Assembly (NCBI GenBank): GCA_964247055.1
Contig: OZ176052.1
Span: 4,588,001-4,652,000 of the forward strand
Direction of reading: 5' to 3'
Source of the DNA: Paragordius varius
Taxonomy: Eukaryota; Nematomorpha
Length of the DNA stretch: 64,000 bases
The notes under the pieces were generated by a model. The model did no database searches. It saw only the letters and a program-made list of their open reading frames with translations, and was not told the origin of the DNA. Position numbers and translations under genes: made by a program. Positions 1 to 15,469 of the stretch are shown in pieces. Each line of letters begins with the position of its first letter. Position 1 is the stretch's first letter.

Positions 1-2952
<2,952 letters not shown>

Positions 2953-5214
2953 TTCTCAAGAAAAAAAAACTATAAAAAAAATGCGTGCAAACTCACTTTT
3001 TAATGTAATACCATGCATTCATGATTTAATTATAAAATATATGTATTTATGGATTAATTGTGTAAAATTTTGAATGAATATGTATTATCTTGCCGTATAT
3101 CACTATACTTTTTTGTTAAGATTCAATTTTCATACATTGATGTGATAATCTTGATTTCATACAAAATACGTTAATGAATATTGATTGATAAGATAAAATA
3201 CTTTAAATATATTTATTATATGATATAATAATAGCATTTTTTATTGGCTTTTACTCACACAATATAATGTTATATAATTACTAGTACATTTTTAAATTTA
3301 TACATAATACTTTACTTAACTATATAATAAATTATCATCTGTTTTTGTTCTCCATTTATTCACAGAATTTAGTGTTGGTTTTTAATTGAACCCTACATCA
3401 ATTTATGTTGACTCATTAGTCAGAAAAAAAATCTTTTGAATATAATTTTTAAATGGGTTCTAAAAATTTATTAAGGAATACATCGAAACTTAAGCTATAG
3501 TTATATTAGTTAACCTATATTTTTTGTATTGGGAAAATTGGAATTTAAAACACACACTTTAATAAAGGTATTGACATAAAAATCAATTTACTTTTGGGAT
3601 TAATTACATTACAAATGGCTATCATCCCCTTGACAAAAATAAAATAGGCGCTTAAAATAACTTTATTAGATTATTCGTATTGTATTACTAAGCTAATTCC
3701 AAATTTAAGAAATGAAACCGGAATATTCATTATAATATTATATAAGTTTTGACATAAACACGGAATTTGATCTGTCGCTAATTTTCGAACTTTTTATCAC
3801 ACTGGAAATTAAATTGATTTTCCCTTGTTTCATTATTTTAATTCACACTAATGATTTAAAGATAACGAAAAATACATATATTTATCTTAATTTAAAAGTA
3901 CAATCATTTTTTAAAATAATAATAAATAATTAGATAACGCATGTGAAAATGAGTGGTTATTTTTTACAAGGGCTATAAAACTCCTTAACTCAACAATTAG
4001 GGGAGGCGTAAAAATCAAGCACCCCCTTTATTCAATTTTTAGCTATATTAACTTAAATCTAATTCAATAACATAGGTAAATTGCATAATATCATTTCTAG
4101 CAGATTTCATCCACTTAATTATAAGCATCTCACGTAAAATTATAAAAAATAAAATTTGACGGAACTTTACTATTTGTAAAGCATTTCGTAATTCTAAAAA
4201 GAAGCACGACAAAAGTATGTAAGTGAATATTTAAGTTGCAGGTATAATGATTCAAATTTTCCTTGATATTTTTCGGTTTAATTTAAGAATGGGATGAGCG
4301 GCAAGAAAGTTGAAAATTGGCTTAATGATGAATAATTACGGAAGTATCCAAGAAATTATTTTTCTAAAAATAAAACTTACAATATATACTTGTTTGTGTG
4401 AAAAGTTTAATATGTGTGACAAAATAGAAAGCCTATTTATTTTTCATGATAATATATTTTAATATAGCATATTTATGAGTTGTACATATTGTTTTAAAAA
4501 GTTTTTGTTATGCAACAATAATTTCAAGTAAACGACAAAAGACTTTATTAAAACTTTGACAAAGTACACATTCTAGCTTAACTCAGAATAAGAAAAGCAT
4601 ATTTAATGTCAAGGATCTATTTATAATTATCACAAAAATGTATATTAATAAAGTCGTTACATATTTTTGTATACACCCTTTTTGGCCCACAGTAAAGAAT
4701 TTACAAAAAAATAAAATATTATACATATATTTTAGATCAGTGGTCCTAAAAGTGCTTATTTATGGCCCTAAAGTACTTAATTTCAATATAAAAATTTGCA
4801 AATGCGTCAAACAGCATTAAAATTTTATCGTTATTATGGCCCTTAAGACAGAAAAAAACATTTTTTGCCCATTAAAATTTGCTAGTTAGTACCATCGTTT
4901 TAAGTTGATATAATTTTTATATGGTATTTTGCAGATAATCTATCATTTCGAAAGTGTGTACTCCAAGTTAATGAATCCATTATACTATGATATCATAATT
5001 AAATAGTCCTGGATTAAATGCACTGGAAGTTACCTCGTAGTTATAAAATTCAATTTACGTAAATATTTTAACAACTTTTTATTTCTGCCCATTAAATATT
5101 GATGAGTTAGTTTGTTATAATTAATGTACATTCTAACTATCCAATAACTTAGATGAGTATAAAATTAATATTTTTCATATTTTCCACATTGTTCAATTTA
5201 CAAACGTTTTTCGA
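2953..5214. other. Intergenic region between VCP and the GPCR gene
   Basis: Very AT-rich and full of stops in all frames. I see no exon with convincing coding character and no tRNA-like element. The only structured piece is a possible hAT-type terminus near 4738. Confidence 0.6.
4738..4860 (+). repeat. Possible hAT-type MITE left terminus (degenerate)
   Basis: Begins CAGTGGTCCTAAAAGTG followed by TATGGCCC. This resembles the CAGTGGTTCTCAAA terminus common to hAT elements. A second TATGGCCCTTAA block follows about 90 bp later. No matching right terminus was found, so this is a weak call. Confidence 0.25.
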
Positions 5215-8200
5215 ATGAAGACATCTCAATATGTCACGGTAAACTATGCAGGCATATTGAATATTCAAACAGTGTTACGATTACTCAAATTGAATGCGAC
5301 ACACGACATAAAGACTTACTCCATAAAACATGATGCTGCTTATTGGTTCAAATTTATTCTCCATCCCTTACTATATATTCAAGGTAAAAAAGATTTTAAT
5401 TAAAATTAAGTAAATATAGTATCAAGTTGGCCGATTTCAAATGATATTAAGTTCATTTATGATTTACTTGAAATCGGACTTTATTTAAAAATTTACTTTA
5501 GTTAAGTTGTGCGGGTATATTGACGATTATCAGTTTTTTTTTACTGCTTTGACCTAAATTTCGTCTATTTTTGATATGGACTAATAGTTATTACAAAAAA
5601 ATATATAAAGTTCTTTAGCACACCTCTTAATCAATCATAATAACAATATTCCTTAAATTTTTTAGGGCCTATTAATTCATTTAAACAGTCCACAACTTAT
5701 CTAATCATAAATTGCAGCCGAAATCATTTTTGGGTTTAACAATTTGGGTGTTCTATTGGTAAACAGTCATATGGCACATATTTAGCTTCCACTCTTTTGA
5801 ATTCCTGGATGTCCTATTTTATAGATAAAATGTCACAGTAAACATATTCTTTTAAAAAAACAAAAAAATAAGGTTACCAATAAGTTTGAAAAAATGAAGA
5901 TTAATTTACAAAGTTATTATAGTTTGAACAGTTTGGAATCGCAGTTTCATTTCTAAATATGGTTTTTAAACCATAATATCTTATGTGGGCTTAATAACTA
6001 ACTATTTACCTGTTTAAACATAATAATTAATTTTCTTAATGATAATTGACAACTTAATAAGTGCTTCAATATTGATAAAACATATCGATATATTAAAAAC
6101 TTTTGCATGTATTTTTGAGTAAAATGGCAGGCAATTTCTCTACATAACCTGTTATACATTTGGGGGAATTTACACCAAGGAATGAAACATCTTTTAAAGG
6201 TAATATTTGGAAAATAAATTTTAAATAACAGGTGTAAAATCCGTAATATAATCTATTTAATTTTCGATTTCATTAGATTACGGATTTTACGACTGTTATT
6301 ACAAAACATAATCAATCCGTCATTTGCCATTGCAATAAATTTTAAAATTTATATCTTCAAAATGTTTACTTTTTACATTATACAGTCGAAATAGAGTTTT
6401 TTATCAAAATCAACTGCTAAAGTGTTAATACAACGGTTACAAAATAAGTACCGTAATACTTAGGCTGGATTTTTAATTAACGGTAAAAACATACAGTTTT
6501 ACATCCTGAAATACTGCACAGTTTTAACTTAAAATATGGAAAAAACTTTTTTTATTACGGTTTTTTATTTAGATAAAATAAATTTCATGATTATAGGCAT
6601 GCCCTAATTAGTTTATAGACGTTGTCCTTATAAATGTTATAGTAGTCATTATTGGGGGTGTATGATTCCCGGTATGCCTAATATTTTTTGTACTATTATA
6701 CATAAAAATATAATTTAAGCCAATTTTGGATATATCTTTAAATGGCACAAACACGCCCTTTTATAATTTTGATTGTCATAAATACATCCCATTTCTCTAT
6801 AAAATCGGTACTGATAATTCGGTTATTTTGCATTCATCTAATCGAAATGGTCAATACCTACAAAGAGAGACCATAAAAATTCTCTCTACGAATAAATATA
6901 TATATATATATATATAGTAAAAATTAAAATTATACGGACAAAACCTAAAAATATAAAGACAAATATTTTTTTCTAAAAGACAACCATACTTTATTAATAT
7001 TTTTAAAAATATAACTCATTGTTTTAAATCGTAAAGTATAAAATTTATATGTATATTGGTCACACAATCAATTATATAATTTATATTAGAAAAATAAATG
7101 TTTGTAAAAGTATAGGGTTGTCTTTTTGAAAAAATATTTTTCCTTATATTTTTACTTTTTGTCCGTATAATTTCAGTTTTAACTGTATATATATATATCA
7201 TAGGTTTTATTGGAAACATAATGATAATATTTCTGTACGTTTCTTACAAACGCAATACACGTCTGGTTGGTCGCATAACACCCGGTATCAAATTGGGAGC
7301 CATTAATTTTTTAATTCCTAGTTTGGCCACAACAGATCTATACATAACAGCGCTTGGTTTGCTTCGATGGTCCCTTATAAGAATTGCACCTTTACGAAGA
7401 TACACCGGTTGATTATTTTATATTAAACACAGCGTGCATTTAAAAATATCCATATATATAGCCTGTTAGATAAAAAAAAATACAATTTGCATGGTGCTTT
7501 TGGTGACCTACAAGAAGATATTCAATAAAGTTGTGTTAGCATTTATCCCAATAACTGAAAGTCGTAAAATGGCAAATTAATATAATATAAAATGATTTTT
7601 TGGTGGGAGTTTAATGTTAGCATGTTTATACATAAAATTTCAGAAAAAATATATTAAGATTATCTAAACTCATAGCTCTTTTCTGAAATTTTAAAATCTA
7701 TATTATATATATATATATACAGCAAGAATTTTTAGTGTTCAATATACGAATTATTAGATAAGAGGTATTTGAACACATTAAACTTGAATTTGTTTCCCCT
7801 ATATAATTAAATTTCAATAAATACAAAGCTTTTGGTATAGAATTATCTTAAGTAAAAGATGTGACATTTATTACCTGTAATATATAAAAACTAGGCATTA
7901 TTAACCCGACACCCCATGTAAAAAATACATGAATTAAAAGTGCTTACAAGATAATATAATGAGCTTGAAGGGAAAACTCTACAATCAGAAAAATATTTAA
8001 TTTTTCTGAATCAGTTCTCCAATTGGCTAAAGCTATAAAAAAAATTGCAATATTGTGTTTGCATTTTACAGTCTTTTGTTTGATATCTAATATATTATTT
8101 ATAAATGCCCATTTATATTTCAAATGTGCCCTCTGAAGCCACCTGTTTTGGACATCTTTGTGCTAAATGATGAGAGTTAATTACATAAAACAGAATAAGC

Positions 8201-9527
8201 CGTTAGGGTAAATTTTACCAAATAATAATTTTTAAAATATGTTTAAACCATTTAGTTTTAACGCCTGAGGGTTATTCCCATGCTCTTGCCGTGCATGCCT
8301 ACAGCTTTAAAATAGCACTGCGAATGAATACACTTATTGTGATGGGGATCGCGCTAGAAAGAGCCCTTTTAGTATGGAACCCGATAAAACATTTATATTG
8401 GTGCAATTCGACTTACATCACAAGAAATATCACCATTGGAATTGCTTTACTGATAAGTTTAGCTACCATACCAACTTGGTTAGTCACTATTGATTTAATT
8501 GAACTCGATCATGTCACTTATAATGTCTTCTTAAAGAAATACCAAAGACTTTCAGGGTATTATCCATCGTATTTATACATACCCAAAACATGGTTTGTTT
8601 GGTAAGTTATTTGACATTAATATGATATTATATACAGTATGCACATTGATGTTGGTCTATTCACATTATATTGGTCAATTGGTAATATACAGTAGGATAT
8701 GATATGATACATATTTTGTCCACAATTAAATAAATTTAATGTTGTAAGATAGAAAAAAATTGTAATTTCAACCATTTGTTGTTTTTACCAGGCGCAATTG
8801 TATTGCCAATCGGCCCAAAAAATGTGAATTCAACATATGTGCACACTGTATAGTCATAGATACGTAAGATAATATAAATGACTAAAAATTAATATTTAAA
8901 TTGTGTGTTAAAATTAATCGCACAAAATATAAAACAACTTTATACATTGTTTACGCTATAACCTTGTAAAGCTTGGACGGATTATTCAAATAAAAAGGAT
9001 TGTGTAAAATATGTTACAAAATAGTTCATGGTGCAAATATGTTTTGCTTATATAACCATTTTTATCATGGTTATAGGTATGAAGTTTGCCTCGAAAGTTT
9101 ATGCTCTTGGATCCCGTGTTTCATTATCGTTGGCATTAAAATCAAATTGATTCACAGTTTGTACGCTTGGATAAATGACCCGACACGCCGATCTCAAATA
9201 AAAACTTTGATTCGGGAACGTGAAACGACCTGCGTTGTGTTGTGTTTATGCATTTTCTATCTCATATCGATGGTACCGTCTGAATACGATTATTTAAGCA
9301 GTCTAATACGCGGTCCCCATTTTCACAATGTGAGAAAAGTGAATTCACATTCACACACAGAGCTCTTACAAACGCTGTACTTTACGCTAAATTTTTACAT
9401 TTTCCTCCTGGCAAACAGGAGAATCAAAAACTCGATACAGAAAACGTTTAAAATGTTGACACATAAGTTAACATACAAACCAGAAACGATCAAACTAATA
9501 TCACGAAAACCGATTGCATTAATATAA
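5215..9527 (+). CDS. Divergent rhodopsin-family (peptide-type) G-protein-coupled receptor, four exons, 389 aa
   Basis: Probable seven-helix plasma-membrane receptor; ligand unknown. Exons: 5215-5383, 7204-7407, 8256-8601, 9077-9527. They sum to 1170 nt and stay in frame at every junction. The extracellular N-terminus carries a sequon (NAT). TM1 crosses the first junction and contains GFIGN. TM2 has the conserved Asp in SLATTDL. TM3 ends GIALERALLVWNP, so ERA replaces DRY, and the following VWNP resembles the xVWxP of FMRFamide-type receptors. TM4 ends IPTW and TM5 has its proline in CSWIPC. TM6 has MVPSEY instead of CWxP, and TM7 has NFYIF in place of NPxxY, followed by basic residues LANRRIKNS. 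The usual TM3 cysteine is not seen. The start is the first ATG in frame with the first exon; an upstream 5' exon cannot be excluded. It reads as a lineage-specific peptide receptor; subfamily uncertain. Confidence 0.82.
6224..6300. repeat. Short palindromic hairpin element in GPCR intron 1
   Basis: Two arms of about 28 bp (6224-6254 and 6275-6300; core GTAAAATCCGTAATATAATC against its inverted partner) around a 20-bp loop. It is a foldback of the size of a minimal MITE or an internally deleted element. Confidence 0.6.
6915..7185. mobile_element. Foldback MITE with ~78-bp terminal inverted repeats, TA-flanked (Tc1/mariner-like)
   Basis: Left arm 6915-6993 and right arm about 7108-7185 are inverted copies sharing cores such as AAATTATACGGACAAAA and AAAGACAACC. 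Both ends are embedded in (TA)n, consistent with TA target-site use by Tc1/mariner relatives. It has no coding capacity. It lies inside GPCR intron 1 and ends only about 18 bp before the exon 2 acceptor. Confidence 0.75.
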
Positions 9528-10085
9528 ATATTTATTTTATTCAAGCGATATTTCTTTTCTGTGTTTATATGCTATGGCCATTAGTCAATTTTTTATTGTG
9601 TTTTAATTTATTTAATTTTTATATTTCCATATAAAAATTTATAGGTTATATTTTGTTAATTTGAATTGATGTCACTAAATATCAAATAACGGCATAGAAG
9701 TGAAATGTATGCAAAATATAAAATATGGAATTACAACCTTATTGAATTATCGATTAAAAGATAATTTTTGGATTGTTATTAATTTATTTATATTTGGAAA
9801 AAGGATGATTTGTTAATATATAATATTTATTTAAGCTTTATAGTTCAAGAAAATTAATTCAAAAATGTTTATTATCACACTTTATTTATTAATTTTCCCT
9901 GATCTCATTTCATTTTCAAATTGTTTCATAATTTGAATCAATATTTGAAATTAATACCCAAAGTTTTAAATATGTATATGTGTACATTAACAAACGGTAT
10001 TGTGGTATAATTTAATTTATTATTATTAATGTTAGTATTTACATTCACAAGTACAAAAAGCTCATCATTATCAAAAATATATGGA

Positions 10086-10129
<44 letters not shown>

Positions 10130-10872
10130 AAATGTAAATTATATATTAAATGTTTAACTAATATATATTTATAAATTACCAAAATATAAATTATACAATG
10201 TTAAAATATTTAACACCAGGTATATAAATATATTACATGTAATTGTATGTGAGCACAAATTTAGTATATGGCGAAGAGGGAAAACACTATAAGCTAATGA
10301 CCAGATAGTTTTGAATATATTTAAAATATTATCATAAAAATAAATTAGGATTAATGGATTATTTTAAGCTATTTTGGCATAAATTGACATATAAATTAAA
10401 TTAATTTAGCATCTTGGCATAAATATATAAAGGTTGAAATGAATTTTGAAATTATTAATGATGGTAATAAAAGTGAAAAAATATAAGTATAAATGGGTTA
10501 AATGAGATTGCTTTAATGATATACGGTGTTGGTATATGGAATCAATTATCACAGAAATGTTGATTCTTAGGAAGAATGTAATATAGGACCAATATATTTA
10601 ATAGTCTAAAAATTAAATATATAGATAATTATTTAAATAGTAATCTTTTAAATTATCTAACTAATTCTATGACATTATAAACCTCAAGAAAATTAAAATA
10701 AAATTTAATAATTATCGCATTAATACATCGACATATTATGTGTCAAAACCAAAAAAACAATCATGAAAATATTTAAACTAACTTATATGAACTATTTCAT
10801 CCATATTTTCTTTAAAAAAGTATTAACTATTTACAGTTTTGTTTCAAAAAGTATTAATCAGTATACAAAAAG
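9528..10872. other. Intergenic region between convergent GPCR and CPES genes
   Basis: AT-rich and with stops in all frames. It contains a (TA)n tract at 10090-10123 and otherwise nothing recognisable. If the CPES mRNA splices beyond 10885, a short last exon would lie here, but I could not find it. Confidence 0.6.
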
Positions 10873-13839
10873 TTACAAACTTACATCATGTAGATGTATT
10901 TCCGTGGCGATGACTAGGAAGTTTACGACTATATACCCTACGAATTGGATCCAACATAGAAACTCCTAATATAAATATATTATAAAATGATAAACACAAT
11001 TGCCTGAATTAATTGGCACACATATTCAATAAAAAAATCTCAATTACAATCTTTGCTTCATAGTTACTAAACCTAAGGATACATGTCATGTTTTCCAAAA
11101 AATGCTTTTAATACCTATTCTTTGGGTAATTTTTTTTATACTGAGGGAAAATTTTACGGTAAGTGGGGTTAAATACAAATGTTAATTTAAAAAAATGGTC
11201 CCAATATTATCAATACAAATGATGTGAATGACTATAATTGAATTTAAATGGGTTTACCCATTTCCCGAAAAAAAATTTTTTTTGATAAACTATTTATAAA
11301 TGTTCGTATTTTTAAGCGCTATTTTCAAAGGTACTGAAAGCAAAAATTCATTATTTAAAATAGTTTGATTATGATTGGCGCACAACTATTAAATTAGTAT
11401 GGGTCCGGCCCCTACACGTTTTCCAGGGAAATGTTAATTCAAAGTCATATAAAAAATTTTAATGTCAGTAAAAACATTTAATTTTATATATTATATGCAC
11501 AACTTTAAAACATTAAACTTATTTGGTTATAACAACAATAAAAAAGTATTAAAAAAATAATTAAAGTTACCCTAATAACTATTAATTTATTAGGTTAATA
11601 CATTCACTCGTTTCCAAATATACAGTAAAATAATTTAAATTGTAAAAAACCCAAATTTTGTGCCCAACTTCAAAACATTAAACTTATTTGGTTATAACAA
11701 CAATAAAAAAGTATTAAAAAATTGATTAAAGTCATCCTAATAACTATTAATTTATTTAGTTAATACATTTACTCGTTTCCAAATATACAGTAAAATAATT
11801 TAAATTGTAAAAAACCCAAATTTTATGTCCAACTTTAATACATTAAACTTATTTGGTTATAACAACAATAAAAAAAGTTTTAAAAACAATAATTAAAATA
11901 ATCCGAATATTATTACTTTAATAGTTTAATACATTTAAAAACTTTCTTCTTTAAGTTTATGGCAAAATAATTTAAAATTGTGAAAAAACCCAAATTTTGT
12001 CAATGTAGATAGCAACCATCGAGATTTCCAAAAATGCGTGAGCATTGCACAAACGCCAAAACCAAATAATAATCCACATTGATGATGACTTTAATACTTC
12101 ATTCGCTAAAATCTGTGAAAAAACAAACAAACAAACATTAATTTAAATAATAAAAATATATATTACAAAAAATTTTAGTTTAGAAACTGAGATTTTTAAT
12201 TTTTTTACTAATTAAGTATATGATATTTCTGTTAACTATTAAAACACTAGTAAAAAAATATATGTGAGACGATATAACTTATGGTAATATTTTCAATAGT
12301 CATTTAATGATTGAAACAATTATTTTAACCACGGAAAATTTTAGCTATTAAATTTATTATATTTACAAAAAAAACAATAACATATTTTTACGCTAAAAAT
12401 ATATTTTAAATAAACTAAATCATATGACGTATATACACAAATATAATATTTGGCAACAGTACAATTATATTGAAAAAAAACAAAGGACTGAGTTTATAAA
12501 GTATATCGCAAATTATATTGTCTTCTAAAATTTGAATTTTATTATATCCAAAATAATTTATTTTTAAAAAGTACTAAATATTTCTGGGATTTTTCAAAAA
12601 AAAATAATATATAAAGTAAAGCACAAAACATCTAAAGTAAAAACTATTTTCTTGAAAATTAGAAAAAATATAATACTACCAAATCCATATATCTACTTTT
12701 TTTTCAGAAATAATATTCTTTCGAAATTCTTTAAAAACTTTATGAATAGGTCATGTTGTGTACCTGTTGTTTGGGTGTAGCATATTGATTTTCCAAATAA
12801 AAATGGTATTTTGTAATATATCTGTCCCAAAACGTTAAACTGATACACATCATGATGGCTATATTGAAGAGTTTTGAGCAAATGGCCCGATTCGTAACCA
12901 CAACAAATGATGTGGAAGAATTGGAATTTGGCATCCCTACAGAACATGGAACTTTTCCAACACCTCCACTTTCTAACAACTAAAACACATAAAAATGGGG
13001 AAAATATATCCATTAATTATAATGGTAAAAGTTGAGTGAGGACACGCAAAAAAATCAATATCTTAGTCTTGGAAAAAAAAGTTATGTTAGCAAACATAAA
13101 CATACTTATCTTGTGACACTCTATGGACATGGGTGATATAAAACAGTTTGTTAAATTTAAGATTTAAAAAACAAAATTTTTAAATACAACTAAATATGGA
13201 GACACATAATTATTTGAAGCAAAGTATTGGGTTTAATTGATATATGACCTGGTATCCAGTGTCATCTGCTTGGGTCGTGTTGAGGTACCGTTTTCTAATA
13301 TAAACATAAACTGCAATCATAAGGGCTAGTGAACCGAGAATATCTGCCAATCCATCCCAAACATATCCCCAGGTTCCATGTTCCGATTCCATAATATATC
13401 GTTTATTTTTGCGCTCCCTGGCTACTACCCCATCAAGAGCATCCAAAAATGTTCTAAGTTCAAATAACATTACACCAATACGACGCATATATAACCGGTC
13501 GGATGATATAAATTTTGTGGCCGCTATGAGAGCAATGGTAAAATGGACAAATGTTATCATATTTGCAGAGATTCCGGGGAAGATTACAGTAAACTTGAGA
13601 TAATCAACAATAAATTGAGCCAATGGAGTCCATATATAATGATTAGGAGGATCACACATAATTAATTTCATGGTCATATCCGAAAACGGAGTGTATAAAT
13701 GGGGCGCTTTTTGACTCAAATCTTGATATCCGGGTGGTTTGTGTTGAATATTGTAGTAAAGAATAATATCCATCCATAAAAAATAAGTTATAAGGATAAA
13801 GCCAACCACTAATGTAATTCTTTGATCCAAAGAATACAT
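10873..13839 (-). CDS. Ceramide phosphoethanolamine synthase (CDP-alcohol phosphotransferase family), four exons, ~340 aa
   Basis: Predicted to transfer phosphoethanolamine from CDP-ethanolamine to ceramide, making the main sphingophospholipid of many invertebrates; a Golgi/ER multi-pass membrane enzyme. Exons on the minus strand: 13839-13249, 12979-12764, 12112-11990, 10965-10873, all joined in phase 0. TM1 lies near residues 8-28. The CDP-alcohol phosphotransferase motif is complete: D133, DG136-137, AR140-141, G158, D162, D166, with a longer R-to-G spacing than the classical family. Later exons give LTFWDRYITKY, WFWRLCNAHAF, and DKIW joined to EFLCWIQFVGY and ATEIHL, a C-terminal pattern I associate with invertebrate CPES. 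The exon 3 donor (GTTTTT) is weak but is the only one that restores this pattern; reading through gives an early stop at 11972. A strong GTAAGT at 10884-10879 means one more short exon is possible. Alternative: another CDP-alcohol phosphotransferase. Confidence 0.8.
11490..12000. repeat. Three-copy tandem repeat, ~165-bp period, overlapping the end of CPES exon 3
   Basis: The landmark CATTAAACTTATTTGG recurs at 11511, 11676 and 11841, exactly 165 bp apart. The landmark CCCAAATTTT recurs at 11650, 11815 and 11989. The third copy overlaps the last codons of CPES exon 3 and its GT donor, so two extra copies of the exon end and splice site lie in the following intron. Confidence 0.9.
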
Positions 13840-14449
13840 CTCTTATGCAAATGCTCGTCCCAAGTTTAAATATATTACAACCACAAAAACATTACAACAT
13901 GTGTAAAAAATAAATAGAACGCCTTATAACATCTAAATTTTTATGGGTTTTTGCTCACTGTGTATAAAATTCATATTTGATAATTATCTATATACCTCTT
14001 AATAAATTGTTAAAACATATTCTGAACAAAAAAATTGATTTTTATATTTTATAATGATTAAGATAGATTAAGGTCTATCAAGAAAGGGGTGTAGCATACT
14101 GTCCACAAAAGACATCCCTTGTTGTCCTTCCATACACCAGTTAATAGTGAATCAATGACAGCGGCCTAGTTGCGGCTGTGGTTGGGTTCATTTCTAGAGA
14201 TAACTGAGGTTAATATATATTTAACATAAATACCTTTCTAAATAATGTTTAAGTTCGATTAATGTGTGTTATGTTACTGATATGGCCTTAATTTTTTTAG
14301 TGTTTGTGTTTCTATAGGTTTTCTATCACATTATAAATTCCAGTTGGCATCCATTAAAAATCTCTGATAAGTGAGATGAAATAAATTAATACCTTTTATA
14401 TTTTTGATAATTTTGACATTTAAGTCCATAAAATATTTAGGGATTAACT
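13840..14449. other. Upstream flank of CPES
   Basis: Presumably holds the CPES promoter and 5' UTR, but no element can be named. A patch of higher G+C at about 14095-14200 with no open frame may be degraded transposon sequence linked to the LINE fragment that follows. Confidence 0.4.
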
Positions 14450-14830
14450 TTGCTTAAAATAGTAGAGTTATGCATTTTGTCTGACCTCTTGATTGGAATA
14501 TATTCCTCCATACCCATAGTTCGAAATCCCGAAATGTATCTACTTGGCAGCCTAATACACCAAAGACTCTCCTACTTCGGCCATATTTTGAGTTCCAACT
14601 CACTCAAAAAGTCATTGAGACTGGGAAAAGTGGCTGGTACTCGTAAAAGAGTAAAGAAAAACTCGCTGGATGTATAACATGTTTAAAGAAACAAACCATT
14701 AGTCAAACTAAAGGATAGATCTGGTACACGCAATGAGTGGAGAAGATATATTTTAAATGTTGCAGTTAGTCGGGATCGACAGCATAGAATTGCGGGACAG
14801 CGTTTAAAAATCGAATACAAAAATATAAAT
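14450..14830 (+). mobile_element. LINE 3'-end fragment (C-terminal region of a non-LTR reverse transcriptase)
   Basis: Translates in pieces to LSYFGHILSSNSLKKSLRLG and later RNEWRRYILNVAVSRDR. These match the tail found after the reverse transcriptase in RTE/CR1/Jockey-like LINEs (xYFGHIxR...LxxGKxxG...RxxWRxxxxxxxxRxR). Stops separate the pieces, so it is a dead 5'-truncated copy. A related copy lies at 58505-58815. Subfamily not determined. Confidence 0.7.
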
Positions 14831-14962
14831 TTCATACAATAGGTATTCTTGCAATGTTTGTTTTGGCTTTACCCTTACCCAAAAATTTAACCCAGCATTC
14901 AGGATGTTCTGTTTATTTTCGAGTTTTGTTCATCATTTTTGCAGGTTATAATTAGTATTGAT

Positions 14963-15080
14963 TGACACTTCATTACTCCCTTTCAAACTTTTTCGCCACC
15001 ATTTATATTTAATTATATCTGATCGCAAATACTAGCAATTGAATGCGTATTATGGTCGAAAATGTAAATAATTAACTTAA
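14963..15080 (+). mobile_element. Fragment of the TTAA-type (piggyBac-like) element family
   Basis: Starts CACTTCATTACTCCC, then TTTCGCCACCATTTATAT and TATTATGGTCGAAAATG. These match the left third of the elements at 47582 and 56635. Internal sequence and the right end are missing. Confidence 0.45.
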
Positions 15081-15469
15081 GAAATTTTTATGTTATTTAG
15101 CAGCAAATTGTGGATTATTTTATTTTCATATAGCTGTTTGTTTTAATTGTGTTTTAGAGCCTTAGGATTGGATAATTCCTTGATGATTGCCTTTTTGATC
15201 GTGAGAACTAATCAGGAAAATAATTTTTATTATACAGTTTTTAAATTTTTTAAGTATGTATATATTGTATAGATTATCGTAAAACTATATTAATGATCAT
15301 GTTTCACTTTTTTGCTATATTTCGAAACTGGTCATCATTTTTCGACTGGTAAAACCCAATACCCGTGGCTTAAGAGGTCACATTCCAAAAAATATCATCA
15401 ATACATATCATATACCATTGAAAGGCAAAACAATATTTTATTTTTGTTCTTTAAATGTTGGTGAGTTTC

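Noticed and set aside
9000-9076. Upstream extension of GPCR exon 4 (MCKICYKIVHGANMF...)
   Set aside because: Intronic: the acceptor TTATAG at 9071-9076 restores the frame TTT-GTT-TGG from exon 3 and continues into TM5.
11972-11989. Ending the CPES coding region at the stop at 11972
   Set aside because: The family's C-terminal helix is encoded in the exon at 10965-10873, which joins in phase to TGG at 11990. Kept as an alternative isoform only.
12693-13013. 106-codon minus-strand open frame over CPES exon 2
   Set aside because: Out of frame with the CPES motif FWDRYITKY; a shadow.
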